Assembly (NCBI GenBank): GCA_028023455.1
Contig: JAQFVV010000452.1
Location: 277,001 to 341,000 of the forward strand
Direction: 5' to 3'
DNA from: Epiperipatus broadwayi
Taxonomy: Eukaryota; Onychophora; Udeonychophora; Euonychophora; Peripatidae
Length of the DNA stretch: 64,000 nt
The translations under genes and the position numbers were made by a program. Of this stretch, positions 1 through 11,830 are shown one piece after another; position 1 is the first letter of the stretch; each line of letters opens with the position of its first letter. Under the pieces are notes generated by a model. It saw only the letters and a list, made by a program, of their open reading frames with translations, was not told the DNA's origin and did no database searches.

Positions 1-307
1 TGTTTCGCTTATTATTTCTAAATAATACATGGGCAATTTAAAAGTATTGCATTAAGGAATGTTTTAGATGACTATTTATTAGTCTGCATTATAGTGACAT
101 GTTTATTTCATGTTTAAAGAGGTTTATTTACACTTCATTGTAACAATATTTCATACTCTGTAGTCAAATTGCAATCTTTAAGTGTCCATATATAAGAATG
201 AATTTCCATTCTTGCTATTAAAAGGTGTGAAGGTTACCTTGACAGCAGTTAGAAATATTGGTTGCTATATTTACTGTGAATGTTTAGGTGGTTACTGGTT
301 GGAAACT
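1..307. other. AT-rich non-coding DNA
   Basis: No gene, repeat or structured RNA is visible. The only open frame starts from a GTG and runs into the adapter remnant and (TA)n tract that follow, so it is not believable as a protein. Confidence 0.7.
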
Positions 308-322
308 AGATCGGAAGAGCGT
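308..322 (+). other. Illumina adapter remnant in the assembly
   Basis: The 15 bases AGATCGGAAGAGCGT equal the start of the Illumina TruSeq read-through adapter. They sit directly before a (TA)n tract. This is an assembly contaminant, and the join between the flanking bases should not be trusted. A longer version of the same adapter occurs at 34421. Confidence 0.93.
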
Positions 323-363
323 ATATATATATATATATATATATATAGTTTATCACATTTCAT

Positions 364-401
<38 letters not shown>

Positions 402-411
402 ATGAAATGTG
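323..411. repeat. Two (TA)n tracts with a 17-bp inverted repeat
   Basis: A (TA)n tract is followed by a second one (371-394) flanked by a perfect inverted repeat: 354-370 (cacatttcatgacttta) pairs with 395-411. The hairpin abuts adapter sequence, so it may be a read-level snap-back rather than genomic. Confidence 0.75.
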
Positions 412-1428
412 AAAACAATCCAGTCATAAAAAATATTAAAGAGTCAGTTTCTACGTTTCTCTGTGGACCATAATTATTTGATTAAAAAAATTACATAACT
501 GGTGGTTTTATTTAAACATTCTTATAAAATTTTATTAACAAATAAAAAGTTTTCTATTAGTGTTTAAAATAACAAAGTCTGTAAATATTCTCAGTGTTAA
601 AAATTCAATATTAGGATTCATTTTTTCGCCTTCCAGCCAAATGTAATTCACTTTACAAAAAAGAAAAAAAAAAGAAGAGAAGAAGCAATATCAAATACAT
701 GAGAATCAAAAACTTTTTAAAAATATTTTTTATTTTCAAGTTATGTTAATTAAAATTTAAAATAAATTTAATTTTAAAATTCAGAATCTGTACAATATAT
801 ATATTTAAAAAAAACATTAAAATCGAATATATTATACAATGGTCTGAAGCACCCTCTATAAAAGTGCAATATGAAATTATCAGCATATATTTACTTATTA
901 TGGAAATTAATGAAAAATACTCAATGAAAAACTGAGACACAGTAATGCATTTAAAAATCAGATTATCAATAGGTTTTCTCTAGAACTGTAGTGTGAGACT
1001 TTGCTTTTAATAGTTATATGCTTTTTTACTGGCCATAATATGTAATGACTCACACATACATTTAAATTAACATGACTGCAGACATTAACATCCAAATATG
1101 AATATATGCAAGTAATCCATAAGCAATAGTAAAAGGTGTTTGTTCATTAAACACTAAATAAATATTTTTTATTTCTTCTCTATCTTTTCTGCAAATTTTT
1201 CCAATTTTTTACATTACTATATTTAGTCATGTAGGTTGGTAAAAGGAGCAGTAATTGTAAGACTGTTATGCACCAATCATTTTTATAATAAACATGACAA
1301 GCTGTTGCATGTTTGGTCACCACACATTTATATTTTATTTCACACATGATTATTCTGATTTCAATAGTTTCTTGTTTTTGTATTAAAAATGGACGATTGT
1401 AAGGTGCTTGTCAATGAGTAAAAAATAA
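412..1428. other. AT-rich non-coding DNA
   Basis: No coding region, RNA gene or element end is visible, only A/T homopolymer runs. Confidence 0.6.
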
Positions 1429-1716
1429 GAATAGGTTTAAAAGTCTGATATCCATAGTTATGTATTTTAATAAACAATAAATCGTTTTGGAATGGTATTG
1501 GGGCAGGAGTTTTAACTGACAAAGTTTATTTGTTTGGATATTTCTATTAAGGAATAAACCTGTATTTCACAAGAACAGGTTTAGAAGTTTGATATCCATA
1601 GTTGTGTATTTTAATAAACAATAAATTGTTTTGGAATGGTATTGGGGCAGGAGTTTTAACTGACAAAGTTTATTTGTTTGGATAATTCTATTAAAGAATC
1701 AACTTGTATTGTAGAA
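1429..1716. repeat. 144-bp tandem duplication
   Basis: Two direct copies with a period of about 144 bp. Both contain the blocks 'tattttaataaacaataaat' and 'ggtattggggcaggagtttt' with few substitutions. No open reading frame spans them. It looks like a local segmental duplication of ordinary intergenic DNA. Confidence 0.85.
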
Positions 1717-3724
1717 TAAACAAAGTGTCTTCAAATGTTAATTTCACAACTTTCATTAGGTTGCAGTGTGTAACAAGTTTCTCATTTAGATGGTAGAAAT
1801 GTTATAATATCAATAATGATATATTTAGCAATGCACAAAATTGTGATAATAATAAAAATAAACTATATTTCTTTCAAAAAATAGGTAAAATTTGCATCTT
1901 TTTTTGATAGTAACCGTTGAAAATCTAAATGCAGGACAAAATTCATACTTAAGGAACTCTCAATCTAAACCAATAGATAGTTACAACTTTTTTAAAAGAA
2001 CAAAAAAAAAATAGAAACAGATTTCATATTTTTGGATTTACTGTGAAATATCTACTGGTAAAATTTTTAAATGCATCTGTAAAAAATTAGTGATATTAAA
2101 AGTTGGTTTATATCAAGGTATATATTACTACTTTATTAGTATTTTTTTTTAATGAATTAAGTGAAGAAAAATCATAAGAACTTAATCCTTCTTGGATAGT
2201 ATTATTACTATTGCACTATATTGCAAAAAAAAAAAAAACAACTGGATTTTTATCAATAAAAACTTTGATGCATGTTTTAATAAAAGCCAGTAAATATAGG
2301 TTAGTCCTATAACTTGAACAGTCTGATGTTATTAAATTTTTACCAAATTACTTTCCACTAACTTTAGCTTGGAAAAGAATTTGCAAAAAACATGATTACA
2401 TCCACATTTAAAATAATAGTGTTAAAATTACATTATAATTAAGATGGTACCATAAATTTATAGGTTCCAAACTTAAAATAATAACTGGAATAAAAATAAA
2501 TACTATAAAACATATTTATAAAAACGTTGATGCTTGAAAAGTAACTGATCTTATGTTAAATTTCAAAGGTTTTAAATCTTAGTGATGAAAATTGAATAAC
2601 TTATTTTTGACAATACTATGAAATGGCAATCTCTTATGAAATGTATAGTGAAAACTAATAAGTATTTACTAAAAAACAAAATTCTGACTAGTTTTTGTTC
2701 AATGATAGTAATAAAATAAAAACACAACAATCTTTTTATAAACAATATAAAACATTAAAAGCAATTTAGATATCAAGAGGTTTAGAACTCAAGAATTTAA
2801 ATTGTAAAACAAGCATTGTCATTTAATGATTTAGTCATTTTAGATGTTTTTTGACAGTTGAAAGTAACATATGACCCTGTTTATAAAAAATCAAAGAAGC
2901 GATTAACGTTATTTTTTGCTTTAGTATAAATGCCAGAATGTTAAATAATTCATACAGATTTTTAAAAATATATATATAAAATAGGCTTTGTATTACAAGT
3001 TATAAATAGAGTTTCAAATAAGATATTTAATTTATATTGGCCTTTAGTAACAAAAAAATATTGGAATATTTTTTTGGCATAGGAAGTGTTAAATGAATTG
3101 ATTCATTTTTTTTAAACATCAATATATAATTTTTAATGTCAATTTTTTATTATAAAAATATGCATCTAATTCAATACTATTATAAAATAATCAACAGTAA
3201 ACAATAAGTGTCAGGTAAAAAATTTTAAATAATTAAAATTGCAAAAAAATACTGCAAAATTAAAAACATGCATTTAAAAAACAATTAAATGATAAACTAA
3301 GAGCTGCAATTTCTTTCTGCATAATACAATATTTTTAAAATGACCTTTTTTTTTTTTTAAAGAAGCTGTTTATTTGATTTTATAACTTAAAGAGGTTCAA
3401 TATAAATATATACACATACACGTATATTAGAATTTTAGCATGTGAAAACAATAATCAATTTATATCAAAATTTTGAGCAAATGATTTTTATCACAATATC
3501 AAAATCGAAAGGTTGCTATTTTTGATATTAAATTTGATCATTAATTATCTCGTTTTACGCCAGGATCTATAAATATATTATTAATAAATGTATTTTTTTA
3601 AAAGAAAATATTCCATTTAATTAAACTTTAACTAAGCATCCAACTTTGATTAGGTATAATTAGAGGGGATTTGAATCCAGACTTTCAAGCTCCCATTAGT
3701 AATTTAATTTATCTTATACAACTG
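1717..3724. other. AT-rich non-coding DNA
   Basis: About 2 kb of A/T-rich sequence with poly-A and poly-T runs. I see no gene, structured RNA or repeat above the background. Confidence 0.6.
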
Positions 3725-3764
3725 ATACACATGACCACATGCATGTGAGAAAGATAAATTGATC

Positions 3765-3826
3765 TCCAATATATATATATTTCATGCGGAACCAGCACTC
3801 AGAAGTTGCCGCAAATCATTATCTCC
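3765..3826 (-). ncRNA. Degenerate hammerhead-like fossil (49-kb family)
   Basis: On the minus strand the order is CUGA (3799-3802), GUGC, loop UGGUUCC, GCAU, GAAA (3780-3783), then a (UA)n stretch. GUGC/GCAU would form stem II. The N7-G8-A9 bases of a hammerhead core are missing, so it should be inactive. The same loop recurs at 49288 with a full CUGAUGA, which is why I call this a decayed copy and not chance. Confidence 0.35.
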
Positions 3827-3919
3827 CATATATATATATGTTGATATGAAGATTTTTACGGGTTGCATATATAAAAAACATATTTTGCGAGTTCATCCCT
3901 GTTAAAAAATTTAAATATT

Positions 3920-3959
3920 GATATACCGGCATATTTCAACTTGATCACTCAAGTCATCC
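3920..3959 (-). ncRNA. Hammerhead-like hairpin module, left arm
   Basis: The minus strand reads GGAUG, a hairpin ACUUGA-GUGA-UCAAGU, then UGAAA and a UAUAUC box. The copy in the other arm has CAAAA where this has UGAAA. The two are opposite decay products of one CpG, implying an ancestral C-GAAA directly after a 7-bp stem GACUUGA/UCAAGUC. Hairpin, GAAA and a UH-like site in that order resemble a hammerhead, but the CUGANGA box is poor (CAGUGGAU). Confidence 0.4.
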
Positions 3960-4387
3960 ACTGGGTTTTAAAAGGTAGAAAGACGGTTGTAGAGGCGCTA
4001 CAATCACTGATTTGAAAAAAAAAAACATTAAATTTCCACCAATAGCAAAAACCATTAAAGTTCCACCAATAATAACACTCATCATCAGCAGCACTCTCAC
4101 TCCATACTATAGATTCAGGTCATAAAATTGATTTTTCTAGTACCAGGGTCATATCCAGATGTGATAGTCTCTACTAGTGCAAAATTAGAGAAGCTACTGA
4201 AATACTTAAAAGGCCAGATTGCATCAATAAGTGAGATGATACATGCAAAATTCCTCCTATTTAGAAAGATTTTTTTAAAAAAACATTCTTAATTTAACAT
4301 TTTTGCTATTGGTGGAACTTTAATGTTTTTTTCAAATCAGTGATTGTAGTGCCTCTACAACTGTCTTTCTACCTTTTATCACCCAGT

Positions 4388-4425
4388 GGATGACTTGTGT
4401 GATCAAGTCAAAATGTCTGTATATC
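4388..4425 (+). ncRNA. Hammerhead-like hairpin module, right arm
   Basis: Partner of the module at 3920-3959 in the opposite arm. The stem ACUUG/CAAGU is kept, the loop region reads UGUGA, and the box after it is CAAAA. It is degenerate and probably inactive. Confidence 0.35.
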
Positions 4426-4477
4426 AATATTTAAATTTTTTAACATGGATGAACCTGCAAAATATGTCTTATATATA

Positions 4478-6230
4478 TAATCAGTGCTCATTTTATATTA
4501 AGATAACAAATCTTCAAACTTTAATGGACAGGCTTAAATCTTCTCTACTCTTACAACTCTTCAGCCACCCATATCATTGAAAATCTGTTCAAAGCCTTTA
4601 TTTTGCCAATTATTTTTAGTGTCATACCCATATTGACTATAAGTCATTCTGATCTCTTATTCCTCTTCTGTGTATTTAAATGGGTTTAATGTCATAAAAA
4701 TGAAGAATCATGATTTATGGTCAACATGATTATATATCATTTTCTTGTATTGAATTTAATGTTTATTATCTTATGAAGTATATACTTTTATATTTGAAAT
4801 AAATTGATTTGACATTATTAAATATTTAATAAATAATTAGAAGATTATTGTAATTATTTTTCTAGTAATAAGTAACAGATATATTAAGATAGAAATTATA
4901 TATGAATTGATCCGATGATTGATAAAGATACAAATATGATAATTATTGAAGATGAGTAAAGGTAATTGCAATATAATATTGTGTATTTTATTTTAAGTCA
5001 TTATTGATTAAAGTAAATATTATATTAGGTCAGCATACAGCCATAATTCTAATTTTATTCAATTATTGAGCTGGTAATAATAATATATTTCATTCTGTTG
5101 CAAATTATAATGATTTGCTTAAATTATATTTAGAGTTCGATGATATAGACCATAAATTCAGTTTTGATATTAAATTTTAATATTAACATTTTATTATAAT
5201 AAACATCAGTAATCTTGTATAGGTTATGACAATTATAGTCTAAAGTTTTAACAACTTAGCTTTACTAAATCTGAGGGTTAATTGGTTATGATTTGTCAAT
5301 TGTGTTTGGGTAAGCATCAAATAGAAATCTATTATTTATTTTATATATTGATGTGATCAGATATTATGAAATTTAATGTTATGTAATGGGAAGATTTTAT
5401 TTTATATCATTTTAAGTTGGTGAAAGTGAAAAAATAGGTTACATTAATTGATTTTGTATTATTATTAAATAGTTAATCTTATTATAGTTGACATAATTAA
5501 TAAGAGTATAGTGACATTAGTGGAATAGCATAGTTTATGATTTTATTTAGTTGTAATTGCAAATAAATTATTGATTTATATTTTACTTACTTATTTATAT
5601 TTTAAGTTTATAGTTTACGCTAAAGTCTTTGCATTTTATATTGTTGTTATAAGTAGCTTTTAAATTTGCAGGGCATATTAAAATTATTTTATCCATTCAT
5701 GGATTATTTTGTTTAAATGTAAATAATGTTTAACTTTTAATGTAAGTTTATAATATTATAAACAGTATTTTGATTCATAAGGAATATTAAAGTTTATCTG
5801 TCTAATTATTTGTCACTATTTTTATTGTATTATAAGTGGTTTATATAATAGGCATAGACCATTGTTTATAAAATAATGATGTTTGGTTTTATTGCTTTAT
5901 CTTTAATATATTGCAAATAACGCTCATATTTTGGGATAGCTTGAAATAATGAATTTATTTGTTTTCTATCTATTCTAATTGCTGTCTAAATGTATGAGAT
6001 TACAAGAAAGATTATTATCTTTGTTTTTATTGACTTATAAGTGTTATTCAATGGTTGATATTCACTTTAGTTTAGTTTATTATTTCCATTCTACTACAAA
6101 TGATGCTATAATTTATGGGCATCAATAAATTAGGATTGTTCTTTGTTGGTTCGTATTTTTTTATTCTGTTACAAATGGTAATCAACAACTAGGCTATGAG
6201 TAAGAATAGAGTATGCTCAATTTGTTATTC
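4478..6230. other. AT-rich non-coding DNA, one shared motif
   Basis: 4480-4535 ('atcagtgctcattttatatt' and 'caaactttaatggacaggct') matches the inner part of the 49-kb fold-back, so it is a small piece of that family. The rest shows nothing recognisable. Confidence 0.6.
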
Positions 6231-6245
6231 TATATATATATATAT

Positions 6246-8304
6246 TGTAACGATATATAAATATGTTGTTACATTAATTTAAAATAAAAACTTAAAAGTT
6301 CGCAAATAAAAGTAAAAAACTAAATGCTAAAATTAAAATGTTTGTTAAACGTATATACATTCGCACAGATGCCAAACTTTAAAAAATTTTTTTTTTTAAA
6401 AAAACAAATAAATAAGTATTTGAACGTACTTTTTTTATAAAAAAAAAGTATAAGATTTAAAAATAAAAACAGGTATTAATTAATTCTTGTAATCTGTAAA
6501 TGGAAATGATTGTTTATAAATTGTTTGAAAAGCAAGCTAGCCGTGGGCTCTTGTATAATTAAAATGATCTGATGAAAGATAGATAAGAGAATAAAGAGAT
6601 TTTAGCTTGACCAATGGAAGCACTAAGCCTTGGCTCGGACCCTAACGAAAGTGATGGATTAGTGACATTTTGTTGATTGAATCCGTGTAGATTAATATAA
6701 AAAGGGAAATACATTTTTTTTGGGAGTTCCAGCGTTGTGTGTTTGAGAGGTGGTAGGACGCACATACCACACTCTCTATTTAAAAAGGAAAAATGAAAAG
6801 ACTGTGATACCTTGAACCAGCTATTGCCATCTCCAGAACATTATCTTCCAATGGAGGCGTTGTGGGAATTAAAAGCAGAAACCTGGACTCTTCTACCGTG
6901 AGCTATGAACTTTACAAATTAACAACAACCAAAAAAAGTAATTAAGAATTTTCATCAGTGATTTTTTTTTAAAAATTCAGCTAATTTAAATTTTAAAATG
7001 AACTCTTATTTGATTTTCAAATTAATAATTGATTGTTTAAATTTATATAGTTAAGTTTTGCTAAAATCATTTCCATTTTATTATTTTTATTTGTAGTAAT
7101 ATTTATTGTAGAAATTATTAAATGCATTACATTTAAGTTGGGTATAGACATTGCATAGATTCGTTAGCAGTTGATTATGTTGTGGTTTTCACATTCGATT
7201 AGAATATATGTCAACGATATCACTGCAAGCATCTTACGATGAATGCTAATGGGATTTGTATATTCCCTATGCAAGTGACGTTTATCGATGACTTTGTATT
7301 TTGATCGGTTGTGTTTAATTTGGAATGTTTTTGACCATGGAATCTGTGCAGCTGATCTGTACTCAACATTTTAAAGCAAATTTATAAAAATAATCTGTGC
7401 AAACGTATTTAAATGTTAAATTGAAGTCGGGCATGAATGGCTATATAGTTTTATAAAGTTATATTAAAGGAGGGTAATCTTAGGTTATTCGTTTCATGGT
7501 TGAATTGGCTCAATGAATTGGATATATTTGTGTAATTAGTAGATGTAGTATGAGGTCCGCTACGGGCAGGATTGCATATATATGCCACACACCTTCTGTT
7601 TGCCTATGGATGGATTTGTAAGTCGGCAGAAGACTGCAGTCCATTCCTATGGAGTTTTTGTTTATTGTTCTACTTGCCAACAGATGTAATATCCCTGTTG
7701 GTGGAGAGTCAATGTCTTCTCTAATTCTACTTACTGTTCAGATGTCCATTCCTGACAGTATAGTATTTTGTGTTGTCGTATCATGCTACATTGAATACAT
7801 GAATGTATCAGATGGATTGGCGCCAGTTGATTGCGAAATTTGTTGCCTAAGGTTAAATCAGGGAAGAATATTTTCTTTTCAAATGCAGATCTATGTAGTC
7901 TATTCATACTTGACTATCTAAATAAAATATTAAACTCATTGAAACTTAGTTAAATGTAAAATTAAAAGTTAATATAAAAATCTAAAATGTTAAACTTATT
8001 CTTCAAAATTTAAATGCTATTTTATATGTGCATAAATAAATATTTTTATGTGTTAATTTCTGGCAGTGGCTTTTATTTATTGATATTTAAGATATAAATT
8101 AAGATATAGATTTTTATCTCTGCATCTCCACTGAGCTAGTGACTTGGTCTAACGATCGGAATATTTAAATAAAGTGGAATCTTAACAGCGCGTATCTGCC
8201 TACTCTATAAATTTTTCTAGGTTTAAATGCCTAGATGGCACCTTGTAGAGCAGATATCATAGTTTGCGGTTAGATTCGATCTCCACTTACTTCCGATTGT
8301 TATA
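6246..8304 (+). mobile_element. LTR-like element copy 1 (TGTAAC family)
   Basis: It begins TGTAAC just after a (TA)n tract, ends TGTTATA just before another, and is related along its length to 13975-15945 in the same orientation. Shared blocks include 'gttcgcaaataaaa', 'tcgcacagatg', 'gggcatgaatgg' and 'aattagtaaatgtagtatga'-like sequence. At about 2.06 kb with TG at the start it looks like a long LTR (solo or terminal). The small open frames in the two copies are in different frames, so it encodes nothing. The end may have been TGTTACA originally. Confidence 0.6.
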
Positions 8305-8343
8305 ATATATATATATATATATATATTGTGTGTGTGTGTGTGT
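8305..8343. repeat. (TA)n(GT)n microsatellite
   Basis: A compound dinucleotide repeat between the first LTR-like copy and the fold-back starting at 8346. Confidence 0.9.
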
Positions 8344-8424
8344 AATACAGGGAACATATCACTAGCACAAACAAGCTCTTATTTAATAAGTGCAATAAGA
8401 GAAAATATTTAAAATCTCTAGACA

Positions 8425-8491
8425 GAATATTTTTATCCCCAGACCAATTGGTTTCGAGCTTATGGCCCACCTCAATAAGAAGTTAGAACAT
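8425..8491 (-). ncRNA. Hammerhead ribozyme motif, degenerate (left arm)
   Basis: Minus strand: UUGAGGU core (expected CUGANGA), stem II GGGC/GCUC with loop CAUAA, intact GAAA (8452-8455), stem III CC-AAUU-GG (8444-8451), then UC as the cleavage site. Stem I has an inner part UUCUUA/UGGGGA and an outer part near GAAUGUU/AAUAUUC. The layout is that of a type I hammerhead with a very short stem III. The changes in the core (C3 to U, A9 to U) predict weak or no activity. Confidence 0.65.
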
Positions 8492-9046
8492 TCAGACACT
8501 AGATCTAAAATATCAACTCAAAAACCAGCATTTATTTAATACAGTAACTATTGAGAAGAAAATCTGAAATATTCAAACACAAAAATGTCTTTAAATCCAG
8601 TTATCTAACTCAAATTGCTATATGGGATTGAACCAAATTCAGAAGTACCATACATTAATAGCCTTAGCATCGTTAAAGCCTTAAGGGAAATTATAATAAT
8701 CAATAAAGCAAGTCATATATAATGTGACATTGCTTTTAAAAGTTTGTATTTAAAATAGGTAATATAGGGAGCATAGTAATAGTGCAAACAAGCTTTTATT
8801 TAATAAGTGCAATAAGAGAAAATACTTAAAATCTCTATCTAGAATATTCTTATTGATTATTATAATTTTACCTTTAAGGCTATTAATATATGGTTGATCT
8901 GAATTTGGTTGAATTCCATATAGCTATTTGAGTTAGATAGCTGGATTTAAAGACATTTTTGTGTCTGAAAATTTCAGATTTGCTTCTCAATAGTTACGTA
9001 TTTAATAAGTTCTGGTTTTTGAGTTGATATTTTAGATCTAATGTCT

Positions 9047-9114
9047 GAATGTTCTAGCTCCTCACTGAGATGACCATAAGCTTGAAGCCAATTGGTCTGG
9101 AGATAAGAATATTC
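9047..9114 (+). ncRNA. Hammerhead ribozyme motif, degenerate (right arm)
   Basis: Core CUGAGAU (from 9065), stem II region GAC-CAUAA-GCUU, GAAG in place of GAAA (9084-9087), stem III CC-AAUU-GG and cleavage site UC (9096-9097). The outer stem I is a 9-bp helix GAAUGUUCU (9047-9055) with AGAAUAUUC (9106-9114), enclosing the inner UCA/UGG pairs. Together with the reversed copy in the other arm this makes chance unlikely. The GAAG change should impair cleavage. Confidence 0.65.
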
Positions 9115-9259
9115 TAAATAAAGACTTAATATATTTACTCTTACTGCACTTTTATTAAATAAGAGCTTGTTTGAGCTATTGGTATACTCCCTATATTACA
9201 CAATTATAAAAACAAGCTTTTAAAAGCATTGCCATTATATATAATTTGCTTTATTGATT

Positions 9260-9279
9260 ATATATATATATATATATAT
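9260..9279. repeat. (TA)n microsatellite
   Basis: A short (TA)n tract between the 8.3-9.2 kb fold-back and the left LTR at 9289. Confidence 0.9.
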
Positions 9280-9288
9280 GGATTGATC

Positions 9289-10927
9289 TGGTATTTTTCT
9301 GCTAGCTCATAATCATACATATATATACACACATATTTTGTAAAAATAAAATATAGACATTGTAATAGACTTATTTTATTAGAAATAAACACGTACCTTT
9401 CTATCAGCTCATATATATATACACACACATATATATATATTTGTTAAAATATAAATATCATTTTATAATACATAATTTTAAAAATATAAATTAACACTTA
9501 ATTTTAAAATGGAGTTTTAAAAATAAATTAGATCAAGATCTTACATTTTTGATCAAAATTTGTCTTTTGTTTAGTTTTTTAACAAAAAAATTCTTAAGAT
9601 AGAAGGGAAAAGAAAGCAATTAATTCTATTGTTGGGGCTTTGTCAGTGAAGGTATTTTTATGCTATCTATTACGCTGATCAATTGGAATGTTTCTTTGGG
9701 ATTTTAAAATATGAAATAAAAGAAGAGAATATTAAAGGTGTGAACTGAAACTTTAGAAAAAAACAACTATAAATTACAAACTTTCCTTTTGTTCTAATCA
9801 ATTGGATTCCTGCCAAGGTCAATATCTAATCTATAAGATTCAATTTGGCTCAGACTTTTCAATATATAAAAAAATCTGCAAAGCGCAAGGAGAAAATGTT
9901 GAGTGGCTAGATCTAACAGAACTTTCCCTGCTGGGAACCTCTTCCTATTACCACCTGGAACTGCTTTGTAAATGCCATACATAGAAAACTAGCCAAGGAG
10001 AATGGACTGAAAGAAGACATGGACAAACCACAAAGAATATAGAATGAAATATTCCACCCACATAGGATCTACACTGATCGATCAGGGTAAATAGATTTTT
10101 TTTTGTTATAATCTCAAGAGACATTTGTGTAATACATTTTAAAAAAGTAAGAAAAGTCTTCACTTCAAATATCTCAAAGTTTCAGCAATAGAAAGGGAGG
10201 GATATGTAATCTTTAAGTAGATGTATTTACTCATTCAAATTAATCCACATTATATATATATATTTTTATTATTTAATTGTTTTTGGACATTCTATTAATT
10301 AAACTTATTTTAGTTTATATGATTGTTGTTCTTATAATGCATAGATAGGAATAAGAAATTGTATACTCGATCTAAGGACAAGTAAAAATATAAGATAAAA
10401 AGAATTAACATTAGAAAGAGGAGGTTTGAGTGCGTTTGTTTTTAGCAAACACACTCTTATAGTAAGTCGCCCTTGAGTTCACTCATAGTAATATACCATG
10501 ATATTTGATGAAATATTGTATAATTGGTAAAGTGACGGCGCTTGTTCCTTCGAGAACGATACATGTTAATTCTTGATTAGAAAAGAAAAAGGATCGAGAG
10601 GGTTTGGTTCGATAAATGTGAGGGAAGGGAATAGTCAACAAATAGAATAAAGGTGTAATAAATCTTTCAACAATATTTAAGTGTCAATCTGTTTTTTTTT
10701 ATTATTTATTATAATTAATTTTTATATTTCATTTTGTAGTCTTTTGGTTTGTTAAAGAAAATTATTTTAAGGTTTGCAATTGGTGATTGCTGTTCATAAA
10801 TAAATTATTCGTTATTATAGAAAATTTATAATACAGTCTAGGCAGAAATGCTTAGTGGCACCCTTGAATGGTCATCGTACATTGCAATCTCATAAAATTT
10901 AAGAGCGTAACAAAATGTTTTGTTACA
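9289..10927 (+). repeat. 5' long terminal repeat
   Basis: TG...CA-bounded repeat of 1639 bp, nearly identical to 12098-13728. Its internal open frame of 60 codons is shared by both LTRs, but so is one on the opposite strand. Neither resembles a known protein, so I do not call a gene. Confidence 0.85.
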
Positions 10928-10958
10928 GAGGGTAGAAGTGGGTAAAAATGAAAGAAAA

Positions 10959-10982
10959 TGGCGTCTCAACATGTAGGGCTCG
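10959..10982 (+). other. Possible primer-binding site
   Basis: TGGCGTCTCAACATG... followed by GGGCTCG resembles, with a few changes and an insertion, the complement of the 3' end of animal tRNA-Lys, a common primer for Ty3/gypsy elements. It lies 32 nt after the LTR, further than the usual few bases, so the assignment is tentative. Confidence 0.4.
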
Positions 10983-11064
10983 TTAACTAAATAAACGGCT
11001 TGAGATTAGGGTAAAAGTGGGGTAAGGCAGGTTCAGGTGGTTAAAGTGAGGAGCTAGTGTTCCA

Positions 11065-11830
11065 GTGGGGGAGACTTTTGAGTTTGAAACAAAGAAAAAA
11101 AGAAATAGAATGAGTGAAGACGAAAGTACCATAGAAAGCTCAGTGGTAACATTTAAAAACCCCGAACATTATCAGTTCGAAGAAATACTAAAAGCTATCA
11201 CTGAGCTAAAAGAAATAGTAATCAAAGATAGGGAAGAAAGTAAAGAAATGAAAGTAATGATTCAAGACCTCAGAAAAGATGTAAATGAATTAAAAAAGAA
11301 TGAGGAAAAGAAAAATGGTGAGAAAAAAGGTAAAGGAGATATAGTAAGCACAGGTTATGAAGTTAATAAGGTTACAGAAGAAAAGATAGAAAGTGAAGGG
11401 ACACTTAATGAAGTAGAGGAAAAAGCTAAATCTGAAAGGCCAGCATTAGCAAAATTTATCCAAATAAGAGTATTTAAAGGTGATGGGGAAGAAAACCCAT
11501 TCAATTATTTGGATAGCTTAAATGATTTTTTTTATTTCCATAAGTCAAATGAAAAGGAGAAGGTCATTATAGCGATGAGCCATTTAAGTGGCTCTGCTCG
11601 AGAATGGTAGAAGGCAGTGAACTATAACTTTCCAACATTCCAAGAATACAAAATGATCATTCTGAGAGGTTTCTGGAGCATGGAAAAACAAAAGGCTATA
11701 TGTATGAAAACATCATGGGAAAAATATAGAGTGGATAGAAATGAAACCTATAGCCAGGTTTTTCAATGACAGGCAGTGAAACTTAGAGTGCTGGAGGTTA
11801 CCCAATGGATCAATCTCAGATTGTAAGGAC
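11065..11830 (+). pseudogene. gag: Broken gag of a Ty3/gypsy-like element
   Basis: The first 181 codons are open. A charged N-terminal part has a Lys/Glu-rich coiled coil (about residues 40-100). It is followed by a capsid-like segment FKGDGEENPFNYLDSLNDFF and, near the end, SHLSGSAREW, the pattern of a Ty3-type capsid in which 'L.G.A..W' closes the first half. A stop (TAG, 11608-11610) follows a Trp where the family usually continues. Reading on in the same frame, capsid-like sequence continues ('FPTFQEYKMIILRGFWS', 'KYRVDRNETYSQVF') through a second stop at 11767 and a third at 11824. No zinc knuckle or protease follows. Gag packages the element RNA; this copy cannot make a full-length one. 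The start at 11065 is simply the first available codon (GTG/ATG region at 11065-11110). Confidence 0.8.

Larger units (their letters stand above)
3868..4477. repeat. Fold-back element with ~180-bp arms
   Basis: The left arm (3868-4051) is the reverse complement of the right arm (4300-4477), with scattered substitutions and a longer A run on the left. A 248-bp spacer lies between and shows nothing. Each arm carries a hairpin module followed by a GAAA-like box (separate entries). Both outer ends reach short (TA)n tracts. No transposase or target duplication is recognisable. Confidence 0.85.
8346..9240. repeat. Fold-back element carrying two opposed hammerhead motifs
   Basis: The left arm (about 8346-8745) matches the reverse complement of about 8850-9240 with many substitutions. 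Between them, 8749-8852 is a direct repeat of the left end (8346-8440: 'caaacaagct', 'taataagtgcaataagagaa'). The element is thus one unit reversed on itself plus a partial third unit. (TA)n lies on both sides. No open frame is present. Motif pairs at 8425-8491 (-) and 9047-9114 (+) are listed separately. Confidence 0.85.

Noticed and set aside
6559-6765. CTGATGA followed by a GA-rich stretch as a further hammerhead
   Set aside because: No stem II hairpin, no GAAA at the right distance and no stem I pairing.
8101-8270. Possible tRNA-derived SINE (ggtttaaatgcc, and ggttcaaatgtc in the copy near 15880)
   Set aside because: The region is part of the 2-kb TGTAAC-family repeat, no acceptable A box is found, and there is no A-rich or simple tail.
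9794-10163. Small overlapping open frames on both strands, repeated at 12604-12891
   Set aside because: They lie in the LTRs, occur on both strands at once and contain no known domain. The duplication comes from the LTR pair.
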